A DNA stretch of 64,000 nucleotides from Siphonodentalium dalli (taxonomy: Eukaryota; Mollusca; Scaphopoda; Gadilida; Siphonodentaliidae). A program made the translations under genes and the position numbers. A model generated the notes under the pieces. The model saw only the letters and a program-made list of their open reading frames with translations, was not told where the DNA came from and ran no database searches. Below, piece after piece: positions 24,545 through 35,100 of this stretch. The stretch lies in the NCBI GenBank assembly GCA_032622095.1, contig CP136066.1:147653559-147717558 (forward strand). Reading direction: 5' to 3'. How positions within the stretch are numbered: position 1 is the stretch's first letter; every line of letters starts with the position of its first letter.

Positions 24545-24705
24545 AAGCTTAATTACCCTTCTAATATTGCTATCTTTACTTTGACAGAGAGATTGTTTTG
24601 ACTCCTTGCACTGGTACATTTCAAGTAGATTTCCTTACTGTAGTCATGCAGTTTCTTCTCAAATCTTCTGTGACTGTTTCTTTGAAAAAGAAATTGTGAT
24701 CTCTG
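24545..24705 (-). pseudogene. Second possible exon inside the AGCGTTT element
   Basis: On the minus strand, after an AATTTCAG acceptor, one frame stays open: HRRFEKKLHDYSKEIYLKC continuing to NNLSVKVKIAILE and a GTAATT donor. Its phase does not join directly to the stretch at 23734-23872, so the exon model is incomplete. Confidence 0.25.
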
Positions 24706-27320
24706 AAATTGAAATAGAATAAGTCATAGTTAAAGCTATGCTGGTGTTATTCAAGCCATATTTTTATTTCATTTTGATCTTGGGACCATAGAAGAAAAAT
24801 ATATACTTCAGCCATGCGTACATTGAATTATATGTTGGTCGAGTAAAAATTGTAGGTAGAAATTTAAGTCTAAGCACTTCAAAGTTAATTCGCATGCATG
24901 GGCATCATGTATATATATATACACCCATAGTAAGTTTCTTTTAAATATTGCAATATATCAGGGGTGGCATCAGCATTTCCCCAATGCAGGGGCTACTTTA
25001 TAATACAATTGACCCCTCCCCTGATTCCACCCCTACAATATATTAATATGTAGATTAAACCCTGGATATGTGAGTCATTTGTTTTTATTCAAATTGGTTT
25101 ATCCTTATGAGATTGATATATTAAATCCCATTTATACAGGGTTGTGCATGGTTTAAAGGGAATCCAAAAATCTGTGAGAGAGTAGTTGAATTGTGGAGGG
25201 CCTAGCTAGCTTGTAATGGTTCGATCCCTGTAGCTAAGATTTAATATTGCCTTTGTGTGTGACTGCATGAAAGATGATCATGCCAATATTAATTGTACAG
25301 TACATTCTCTCTATATAAAATATCATATTTTGAAGTTTCATGAGGCCATAAGCAACATAAATTATTTTGAATTATGAAAGTACTTACCAGAGACACAAAT
25401 AATGGTTTCCCGGCCTGGTCCAGGTGCTGTGGATTCTGTGAGACTTCATAAATTAATCCATCAAAAACACAGAAAAATGATCTCTTTTCACATTACTTTT
25501 TAGAACAAAATCTGAGTATAAAGCTGCATAAACATGTACATCATTCATCAGTGAGAGACAAAATGGTCAAAACAAAGAGTCAACACTGGGCCACACATCT
25601 GTTACATATTTTAAGAAGTATCAAATTCCAAGCTTATGGGCCAGTTCTCCCAACTTAACAATTTAAATTGCCCCAGGGGATCGTCCTGCAGACTCAATGA
25701 TTGCATAAGGCAGTGATTTAATTTTATGTATAGGCATTATCTGGTTCTAAGAATATTTTAGGGGATGCAGAGAACTAGCAAGTACAGTGAGACAAATTCA
25801 TTACTTGAATTAGTTAAGCAAATATTCTCTCACTTTAATTTAGAATTGGGGTAGTTTCAATTAATTCATATTAATTATACAATTTTAAATGTATCTAAAA
25901 TAGCCACATTTTCTGAGAGAATAATTAAGAAAAATATTTTCAAATGATAGAAACTCATATTGACTGGTCTGTCTGACTTCAAATATAATTATTATTTTAT
26001 ATATAAAAAAAAAAAAAAAATTAATAATGTTCATAAAATCACTTCTTTTGATAATGTATAAAGCACAGATGAGCCAATATTTCTTACAACAATAGATTTC
26101 CCCCCCCACTTTTTCCTTGAAATAGTTGTTGAACATGGACTTAATTAGTTTAATTACAAGAGATTCTCTGCTTGCACTGGCTTGCATGAAAGAAACAAAA
26201 TTCTCTGTATTCTGTGCACTATACATTAAATATTATAGTGTTTGAAAAAAATCCCATAAACATATTATACTTATTTAGTGATTTTTTTTAAAGAAAGGGT
26301 ATACAGTGGTACATGTATGGTACAATGTACATGTAAAACCTGCCAGACATGTCAAATATTTATCTCTTGTTCTGTTAAATGTGTGGATCGAGTTTTCAAA
26401 GTATTTCCAAGACAACAAAATGTACTCAATATATGTATTAATTGTAAACAAAATATTTTCAGAATTCTACGTCATTGTTCAGTTTAACTAATTCTGGCCA
26501 TTCTCATACGTAGATTGTCAAAAACATTAGTCACATATATAGGAGATATGAAAACAAAAAGAAACAAATTACCAGGTACTTGTTGTTGGAAGATATTAGA
26601 CAGTAGTACATGTACAGGTACATATGTCATACCTGCCAGACTTGTCAAATATTATCGCTTGTTCAGTTAAATGTACATGTCTGGAATATTCAAATTATTT
26701 CCAAGGCAAACTACCAGTACATGAACCTATTAAAAATGTATTTAAAAAATATTTTCAGAATTCTACATCATTTTCTAGTGTAAAGAATTCTGGTCATTCT
26801 CGTACGTAGATTGTCAAAAACAAGTCAAATATATAGGAGATATGAAGTTTGATAAATTTTTCCATAAAATTTACCTGAACTCGACTTAGTTTATTTCTGA
26901 ATTGATAATGGTAGCCTCAAATGCACGGTCATGCAAGAAACACTAAGAACCATTTACTAGCGTTTATGAAAGGCTGAAAATCGCTAAGGAATACAAAGAA
27001 ACGCTCAGATCTATCAATGCTTATAATAACAGAGAAGAGATGTTAGCGTTTTTCTTAGCGTTTAACTTTCTAAACGCTAAGGAATAAGAAAATTGCAAAT
27101 ATATTAACGTTTTTCTTAGCGTTTAACTTTCTAAACGCTAAGGAATAAAAAAAATCGCTAAGGATCATCAATGCTTAACGTTCAAACGCTAACAGAAGCG
27201 TTTTCTTAGCGTTCGAACGCTAAGAAATGTCTTCTCATAACGTTCAAACGCTAACAAATTGCCCCAAACGCTAAGGAAACGCTAAGAAAACGCTTAATAA
27301 GCGATTATGTTCGGTAAGGG

Positions 27321-27789
27321 CACTTAACATTTTTTGTATCAAGGTAAATGATATACCATTTTGAATACAGATTCATCGCATACACGTCTGATGATTAATC
27401 TTATTCAGGAGTTCATGTGAATGACCAGACTCACTCCACTTGTAAATGTAGTACATCTTTTCAACAAAGGTCTGTCATGGAAGAGTACTCTCACTTGCCG
27501 AATAATAGTGCATACATGATTATTTAATTTCAGTCAAAAATACAACCCTGCACTATTTTTAGGCAATGAGACATACCAGTAAATTGAAATTGCCTGCACT
27601 ATTATTAATTTCAGCTGAAAATACAGCCCTCCACTATAATTTGGCCTGCGGTTTATTCGGCAGGTGAGAGCAATGCAAAGGGACTCTATCCAGATCAGTG
27701 CTCATTAACCCAACCAATATCCCAAGCTGTTGTGGACCAAGACGACTTGCTTGGTCTATTTTAGACCAATCTGTCTACGAAATGTCGAT
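27321..27789. repeat. Hairpin repeat and inverted-arm fragment between two transposons
   Basis: CTCTCACTTGCCGAATAA (about 27489-27506) is mirrored by a TTATTCGGCAGGTGAGAG-like arm at 27653-27670, enclosing two copies of an 'AATACA(A/G)CCCT(G/C)CACTAT' word. At 27695-27770 lies the inverted partner of the 22327 repeat. Confidence 0.55.
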
Positions 27790-30706
27790 GGGACACACTA
27801 TAAAGTGTAAGCCGAGGCCGGCTCCAAATAAATGGTGTAAGTGGGGTGTTATGTGGCGTTAAGTCTGTTGTTTCTCAATGGATATGAATGAAATTTGGTA
27901 TATATGTCCGCGGTGAGACATGGAATACACCAACTTTTGAATTGTTTTTAAATTCACAAATTTGTTGATTTTAATCAAATTTTTCATTCTGGAGCACACT
28001 AAAAAGTGTAAGCGGCGGCTCCAATTAAAAGGTGTAAGCGGCTTATGTGCTTAGCGTTATTAGAAATCGGATTAACTAATTGACAACTCTAGACTATTAG
28101 TGTAAGTGTTTTGTATCATTTGAGGTTTTTGGGGAAATAATAATTTAGAAAGTGAATACATGATAAAATAAATTTAATCACAATGCATAAAATAATTTGC
28201 ATTAATAAAATGCATAAAAAGAATTTTCCCAAACCATATCTCTCTTTGACGTTGTTGAGACGGTTGATTATTTTGATCAGCATCTTTGCAATGTCTGTCT
28301 TTGCCACCAAACTGTATGAACACGATGTCATGATTTCATCTTTCTAGTTGGTTCAGTTTGGTTGTGGTGATGGAGAGCGTTCTTGTCATTCCGGCTTTAC
28401 AAAAGAAACATTTTTTACCAGGTGCCAGAATATGGTCGAAATCACATAGGTGTCTGATATAGCTGCTGCCAAAAAAATGCGATCCTAGTCTTAACCATGA
28501 TGATGTTGGAGTTCCACATTTTGGAATTAAAGCGTGGATATCGGTGATTGCCGGTTAAAAGAAGACTCAATACCAACAGGGTCATCACAGCAAGCCACAG
28601 CGTCCAATGCAGTGCTACATAACCTTGTGTTTCACTGCCCATGAGCAGCTTCCTTTATCGTCACCGAATCAAAAGGTGACAAATATGCAGTCTCCTTGTT
28701 CCCAACTGAAAAATGTGCTTGCCCAGCGCTAGCAGATTGCTGGCACGTATTGGCTGCTAAAATGGCCCTTGAAGCTGAAGACCCTAGACCCGACAACGAC
28801 CCAGAATGGCTTACTATCAACGGCCACAAGCTTAGAGAATCACATCTAGAAAAGATAGCCAACGGCAATGAGATTTGGAGTGATGTGATAAATGCATCAG
28901 TTGAACTAATCAAGGGCCAATATGAAGTAAACGGTTTGCAACAAACAGAGCTGACACCCATTATGATGAACCAAATGATTCATGGCAGTATATATCACGA
29001 TTCCATCCTACCAAGAAGCCTTCTGCCCAAATCCACCATACCGGCACTGGACACTGGGTGCTTTCTGTGATGGAAAATAATAATCATGTACAACTTTTAG
29101 ATAGGCAAATGGTCAGTGGAAAAATACTGCAGTTTGCTGTTTTGGGGGGGGGGGTACCCACCCAAACCGAAGAAAACAGTTTTTTCCACCCTGTGTCTGC
29201 AGTTTCCCCCCCCCTCTGGGGAAACTGGAATAATTGCGCAGGTGTTTACAAACTTGCATTTTCTGAAGCTGACACAATTCAACAGATTCTCTTAATCTGA
29301 TAGAATTCCTGGAAATATTATTTTATCTTTCAATAGGATTATTTGAATCTGACATAAATTCCAGGAATCAATTGCGCCGGTGATTACAAACGCCATGTGT
29401 TTAGTCGGCGTCTTGACACTTCGTTGATGGAATTCCCGGAAACTTCCTTCCTTTCACTTATCTGAATTGCAACTGGAACTGCATGTGTTTACAAACGTTT
29501 TTTTTATGAAGCAGACACAACTCAAACAAACAATTAAATATACAAATTTTTGAGAAATCATGCAATTCGCAAGGAAATATGTAAACATACAGAAAATGTC
29601 TGTGTATGTATGTTAGAAGAGATAGAAAAGCACGTGTGTAATAAAACTGAAAACTGCCATTGTTCTCGCGATGGTCATTGTTACCAACTTTGTATGCAAG
29701 TTGTCTGTATCTTTGGAAATTCAACTTGGACAATTGTATTTCAATACCACAATTCATGTGCCACAAGTGCAACAGCAAACAAATTCCGTTGATTGCGGCT
29801 TATTTGCTATAGCGTTCTTAGTAGAATTTTGCATCACCAGTGAAATAGGGATGAAATATTTGATCAAAAGAAACTTAGGGGCCATCTTGTAGAATGTTTG
29901 GAGAAAAATGAATTTACAATGTTTCCAACGGTGAAGAGACCACTGAAATTAAAGAAAAAAAACAATGTCTTGTCTACGACGTTGAGCTTGACTGTAACGA
30001 ATGTAGATTGCTAAATATTTTTGATGATATAATTGAGTGTAACAAGGAGAGATGTGATACATGGGGCCACTATAGATGTGTAAATATTTCCAGCAGTAAC
30101 GTGTCAACCATAGATTATGTTTGTAGCAAATGTTTGTAATTGTTGTTGTTGCATTTGAATAATGTGTGCATTAATATTGAGATAGATGTTTCGGTATCGT
30201 CTCCATATTGTCGCCATTGCTTTGTCAACATTATTGGCACATATCTTATATATGGATGGCGATGGCGGCATGGTCGGAACTTGGGGGTTTGATAGTCTAG
30301 AGTCACCAATTAGTTAATCCGATTACCTATAATGCTAAGCACATAAGCCTCTGTCACCTTTTAATTGGAGCTGGCCGCTTACACTGTTTAGCGTGCTTCA
30401 GAATGAAAAAACGGAGATACTTGTAATGTGACATCAAGTCCGCTTATACCTTTTATTTTGGAGCCAGCCGCTTACACCTTTTAGTGTGCTCCAGAACGCA
30501 AAAAGTTGAATAAAATCAACAACTTTGTGAATTTAGAAACAGTTCAAACGTTAGTGCATTCCATGTCTCACCCCAGACATATACATGTATACCAAATTTC
30601 ATTCATATCCATTGAGAAACAACGGACCTAACGCCACATAACACCCTAATTACACATTTTGTTTGGAGCCGGCCTCGGCCTCGGCTTACACTCTATAGTG
30701 TATCCC
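27790..30706 (+). mobile_element. DNA transposon with ~300-bp inverted repeats, 8-bp duplication, SWIM/Ulp1/PHD gene
   Basis: 2917 bp from GGGACACACTATAAAGTG to its complement ending CCC at 30706. The inverted repeats reach inward about 300 bases at the left (27790-28100) and about 400 at the right (30295-30706), where one CACACTA..GTGTAAGCGG subunit is present in an extra copy. It is flanked by ATGTCGAT (27782-27789) and ATATCGAT (30707-30714), a likely 8-bp duplication with one change. It carries a broken plus-strand gene. The SWIM plus Ulp1 combination and 8-bp duplication recall the Zisupton/KDZ group of DNA transposons; this assignment is inference, and the main transposase domain is not visible in this short copy. 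Confidence 0.82.
28645..30139 (+). pseudogene. Broken transposon gene: SWIM zinc finger, Ulp1-like protease, PHD finger
   Basis: Four pieces appear in order in shifting frames. 28645-29070: a SWIM-type CxC...CxH zinc motif (EKCACPALADCWH) followed by a Ulp1-like N-terminal part (INGHKLRESHLEKI, IWSDVINASVELI). About 29030-29150: TGHWVLSVMENNNHVQLLD, with the catalytic His-Trp of C48 (Ulp1/SENP) proteases. 29671-29892: QTNSVDCGLFAIAFLVEF, with the catalytic Cys and its Gln partner. About 29985-30139: a PHD-type zinc finger (CNEC, IIECNKERCDTWGHYRCV, YVCSKCL) ending at a stop. A TGA precedes the first piece at 28642, and frameshifts separate the pieces (one in an A tract near 29952-29963). The SWIM-adjacent transposase body is missing. 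Confidence 0.83.
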
Positions 30707-30940
30707 ATATCGATCGGTGGTTCACCCGAACCTGATATATACATATATGATTCATTTTGATTGACTGACTTGAGTGACATGTCAGTCACATGAGTGACAT
30801 GTAACAGATAATATATATTATAGGTCACTAACACTCTGTGGGCAAACCAAACTTGTTATTAAAAAAAAAGGCCTTACCTACATGTAGAAAAATAACTCAA
30901 CTCTTTCATCGCAAATAGCAGTCGGTAAACCTATCTAGTG

Positions 30941-31196
30941 ACAAGCCTTGAAATAGTGTGTCTGTCATTTGCAGAATGAGGTCCCCAGAGGGTGAATTTA
31001 GTGATGCTACCCCGCATAGCGGGCTAGCATCACCAAATTCACCCCCTGGGGACCTCATTCTGCTTACACTTCAGCAGAATGAGGTTCCCAGAGGGTGAAT
31101 TTGGTGATGCTAGCCCGCCATGCGGGGTAGCATAACTAAATTCACCCTCTGGGGACCTCATTCTGCAAATGACAGGCACACTATTTCAAGGCTTGT
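30941..31196. mobile_element. MITE family M1, short copy with 6-bp duplication
   Basis: 256 bp from ACAAGCC to GGCTTGT, flanked by CTAGTG on both sides (30935-30940, 31197-31202). It consists of two back-to-back palindromes, each with arms such as GAATGAGGTCCCCAGAGGG and its complement. Longer copies carry a middle segment that is deleted here. Confidence 0.88.
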
Positions 31197-31448
31197 CTAG
31201 TGACCTCTTGTGCAAGTAAAAAATAAATCTCCATAAACTGTTACTTCTCCGTGTTGAAACATTGGGCAATGTCAATGGAAACAAGGATATTTTTAACTGC
31301 ACATGGCTTGAGCATATATTGTGAGGTGTCGTGCAGTAATGGTCATCTTTTACAACTTTCTTATTTATGGTGGTGTTGTCATTATCGGAAACACATGGTT
31401 TCATCACCTAACCATTGGGTGTTGACTGTATTTAACAGGTGCTGGTAT

Positions 31449-31923
31449 GATGAAAAATATGCTGTCGAAAATTTGCAGAATGATGTTCCCAGAGGTTGAA
31501 TTTAGTGATGCTAACCTGCCCAGCAGGCAAGCATCACTAAAAACCTCATTCTGCTTAGGCCTCATCTTTTCTGGAAGTATCTTTTATATTATCAAATTAT
31601 CAAGTTTTTAGTTTCTTTAGAAACTGTCTTTTTCTGTATTTAATAAATAGTTTAGTTTCTCTAGTTTCTCTATATCCTCAAATTGGCAGACGACACAATA
31701 CATAATCAAGACGCCCAATGTGTGCACATCACCATCTGCACCATCTGTGAACTTATATCTAGGTCCCCCATACATGTAGCAGATGAGGCCATGCAGATTG
31801 AGAATGAGGTCCCCAGAGAATGAATTTGGTGACATTAGCCTGCTGTGCGGGTAACATCACTAAATTCACCATGTGGGGGACCTCATTCTGCAAATTTCTG
31901 GCACCATATTTTCAGGCGTGGCT
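31449..31923. mobile_element. MITE family M1, copy abutting the COQ8A start codon
   Basis: Runs from near GAAAAATATGC (31450) to GGCGTGG (31923), four bases before the COQ8A ATG. Both terminal palindromes are present (31473-31560, 31797-31900). The word GCTGGTATG, which includes the COQ8A start codon, is present both just left (about 31441-31449) and just right (31921-31929) of it, as a target duplication would be. The outermost left bases of the family end are missing. Confidence 0.75.
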
Positions 31924-31926
31924 GGT

Positions 31927-32121
31927 ATGGCGAAGAATGGTAGTGACATCGCTGGATTGTTCCGAGGACTGCAATCAATAACGAAATGCGTGATAGAGCA
32001 ACAGCGCAAGGATTGTTCGCAAGTCTGGGCCAACACTAGTCTGAAAAATGTAGCTGAAAAAGCCGGTTTTAAAGCAGAAGATACTATTAGTAACATGCTG
32101 ACCTCAACAGGGGGAATTAGA
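31927..32121 (+). CDS. COQ8A: COQ8A coding exon 1 (probable start)
   Basis: Sixty-five codons from ATG at 31927 to a GTGAGT donor, phase 0. The protein begins [18 protein letters not shown] and continues to MLTSTGGIR. An N-terminal 'GLxRGL' segment is typical of COQ8A-type proteins as I recall them. The frame is open upstream to 31873, but that part is MITE sequence, so the in-frame ATG after the MITE is taken as the start. A TTTTCAG just upstream (31909-31915) could be a splice acceptor for a non-coding first exon. Confidence 0.75.
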
Positions 32122-35100
32122 GTGAGTACCATCAGGCTCTTCACTACTAAATGGATTCGCCCATTCAGAAAATTTCACTTATAAAAAATACACATGGGAA
32201 TGGTCTATTAATTATTTGGAGGACATTCAGTAAAATAAGCATATTAATGATAATACAAGTGCAGTGTGATTTCTATATATTGGTGAGAAATGTTCAGATA
32301 ATAAGTTCAACAACAACCAGACATTATATGAACATTTCCTGAGGAAGCTACTTGTCAATGAATATTTAGTAATGGTAATTTTTCATGTTAAACTGTCCTA
32401 TGTAAATCCTATCTGTTGTAATCATATTTTACTTCTAAAACTTAAATATGAAACACACTATTCAGTGTCCTGCAATTCAGGGATTTTGCCTTAAATCAAA
32501 TCACTGGGATTCAATCAATGATGTATTCAGTGTGTATATATTTGAGTCCATTAGAATTGCAATACAAATGATTGCTAGGATTCTAAATGGTCCATATTTC
32601 TCAATTGCTTATTTTCCTAACAGAGGATATTAAATGAAATATTAAATAATTCAGCATTCATTGATTCCTTAAAATATAAGCATGTCAAACAAATGATGTT
32701 CATTCTTTCTAAGTACCGTAGTCACTAAGGATAAAATGTGAGTCTATAAATGGCTAAATTCCTGGAAATCAGATAGAGCATTCATGCTTCCAGGAAGGAT
32801 AGGATAGGATAGGATAGGATAGGATATTTTATTTAAATATACACATATTAATGCATAATACATTTGACAAATATTATGTTGTATATTCGAGGGGTGGCAT
32901 AGTCAGGCTAGACTGTCTTACTGCCACCCCCTTAAAAATGAAAAGATGTTATGATAGGCGGTCATGATTTCTTGTACAATGCACGGCTATATAATTATGT
33001 ATCACAAAATGGTTGTATTATATACATGGAGGGTATACGTCTAGATAAATTGTTTATTGGTTACTCGATGGTTTGTCTCTTTCTTGTCAGTGGGTTGTTC
33101 CTTGAAAGTCGCTTAGGGATGTACTGAGTGAGGTTGAGGATTGCGGTATAGGCGAAGTCACTATTGACAGTACCTGGATGACAGTACCTGGATGTCAACG
33201 ATAAGAACACATTGTCTTAGATCAGAGTTCTTTGATGTTTGGGATATGCCATCTCATTTTGTGCTCTCTGTCATGAATACCTCTCTGAACAGTGAACTTA
33301 TACATCTGAGTATACAGATTGCAAGGCAGGGCAACATTTAATAGGGAGAGATTTAAGATGAACATAAATTTAACTACAGTAATGCCCTAAATAATTGACT
33401 CCTTAACCACAGCAGAATTATGGGTAACTTTTCAGGATTTAGTTGGAAATATGGCTCGTTGCCATTCATCGGAAAGCTCTCACTGTAACTAGTAGGCCTA
33501 TATTTTTCAAGGAAGCTGCATTTGCATATGTTTTTGTCCCAACTCCGACCAATTAAAAAATTTGTGCTTGCTTTGTCAGCACTCTGTACCTACATGTACA
33601 TATGTCAAACTAGTTGAGGTATAGAACACTGAATTTATTAGATTGGGAGATAGTTTATGTATAGTAAGGCAATGTTTGTGGAAATTACCTTATTTTACCA
33701 TGCTGTAAGGTATCACTGAAGGAGGGAATGGCCCATATCGATGACTGACAATACATATTGATGATCGTATCGCTGATGTGCATGTCGCGTTACATCAATG
33801 TATCGTTACACCCCTATTTGGCCACATGTTGTCTTTGACACCAGCAGTTTCCAATTAGATGATTAAATCATGAAAATGAATATCGGAAAAGGTCAAAGCA
33901 TTGAAAAATATCTTCTCAATACACAGATTTCAATTTGAATGACAATTGCCTCTGGTGATGTTGTTGACAAAACTTTAACACTTACATAACAAGGTTTTCA
34001 GCATAATATAATGAGGAGATAAATAATGAGATCAATAGACAGAACACAATGCACATCTTAATCAAAAACCTTTTATCGAATGAGTTGCGGACGTCGCAAG
34101 GATATAGCTTACTCAATTCCACTTTCGTGAAATATGACTATGTGCTGTCCGCAACGAGTTAGATGATAGAGTCTAGATTATGTTGCAAGTTGAGTTCTTT
34201 ATTTATTCCACTCTTGGTGGTGGGTAAGTTTAATCAATGGTTGTGACTACCATTGATACTAAAACTACCTTTACTTTGTTTCAAGTCTGATGAAAAATCA
34301 GCAATTATATTGGCCTCACCCAAAGAAATTCTTCTAGATGTATACGCCAATATGTATTCAATGGCTGGTGGTCTGTTGAATACATGTTTCTATTTTAACA
34401 ATCAGCCATCATGTTTTATGTCAACTAAACAATGGCGACCAACCAGTTACGCTTCACGTTTCAAGTAAATAAGTACGGAATAATTTGTGGACACTTATGC
34501 AAATGGAGATTGGCCTCCATCGTGTTAAACACGAAGAACCTTCAACATAACCTCAATTGCAAGCGCATAGTTGCATAACTTGCAATATAAACGACTAATT
34601 GTGCGAACATATTTCATCAAACATAGAAGGCCACAAAGCGAAACTGGCATTACAAGCACATTTCGTTACACGTAAACAATAGCCGCTTCACAAATGACGA
34701 ACGAACTAGTTCCACATTCGAACAGTTGTCATCTTTGCAATAAATTGTCGAACACATCTAGCTAACATTTGTCTGTCATATATAAACATGTTTCCTTTTC
34801 TAATGGTACCAATATGGACATTTCTCATGACAAACATGATTAGTCTAGTTGCATATACTTCATATCAATACGCGTGTTTCTCGGAATCAGTGCAGGTACA
34901 ATGATGTGACGTATTCGTATCGCTTTCACAGGGCCATGTCGATTTCACTCTAACGTATTAACCCTGTGCGCACGGGCAAGATGTATATACCAAAATCATC
35001 CCAGATAATCACGAATATCGCATCAGTTTTCTCCCCAGATGTACCTTTACGAAGCTACTGGAATGTGCCAAAGATTGGTATAAAACAAAAAGCGGAATGA

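Larger units (their letters stand above)
22463..27320. mobile_element. 4.9 kb element with AGCGTTT subterminal arrays
   Basis: The outer ends are short inverted repeats (CCCTTACC at 22463-22470, GGTAAGGG at 27313-27320, followed inward on both sides by GAAC). Next to both ends are arrays of 'TTAGCGTTTCCTTAGCGTT' and palindromes such as AGCGTTCAAACGCT (22495-22830 and 26950-27300). Dense subterminal repeats are typical transposase-binding regions of DNA transposons. No target duplication was resolved. The interior shows two stretches that could be exons on the minus strand. Confidence 0.75.

Noticed and set aside
29097-29300. Open frames around the G and C tracts inside the SWIM/Ulp1 transposon
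   Set aside because: They cross poly-G and poly-C runs and interrupt the protease domain between its His and Cys parts; more likely an insertion or decay than coding sequence.
31873-31926. Upstream extension of COQ8A exon 1 reading GDLILQISGTIFSG
   Set aside because: These residues are the translation of the MITE end (GGGGACCTCATTCTGC), so the frame is open by chance and the ATG at 31927 is preferred.
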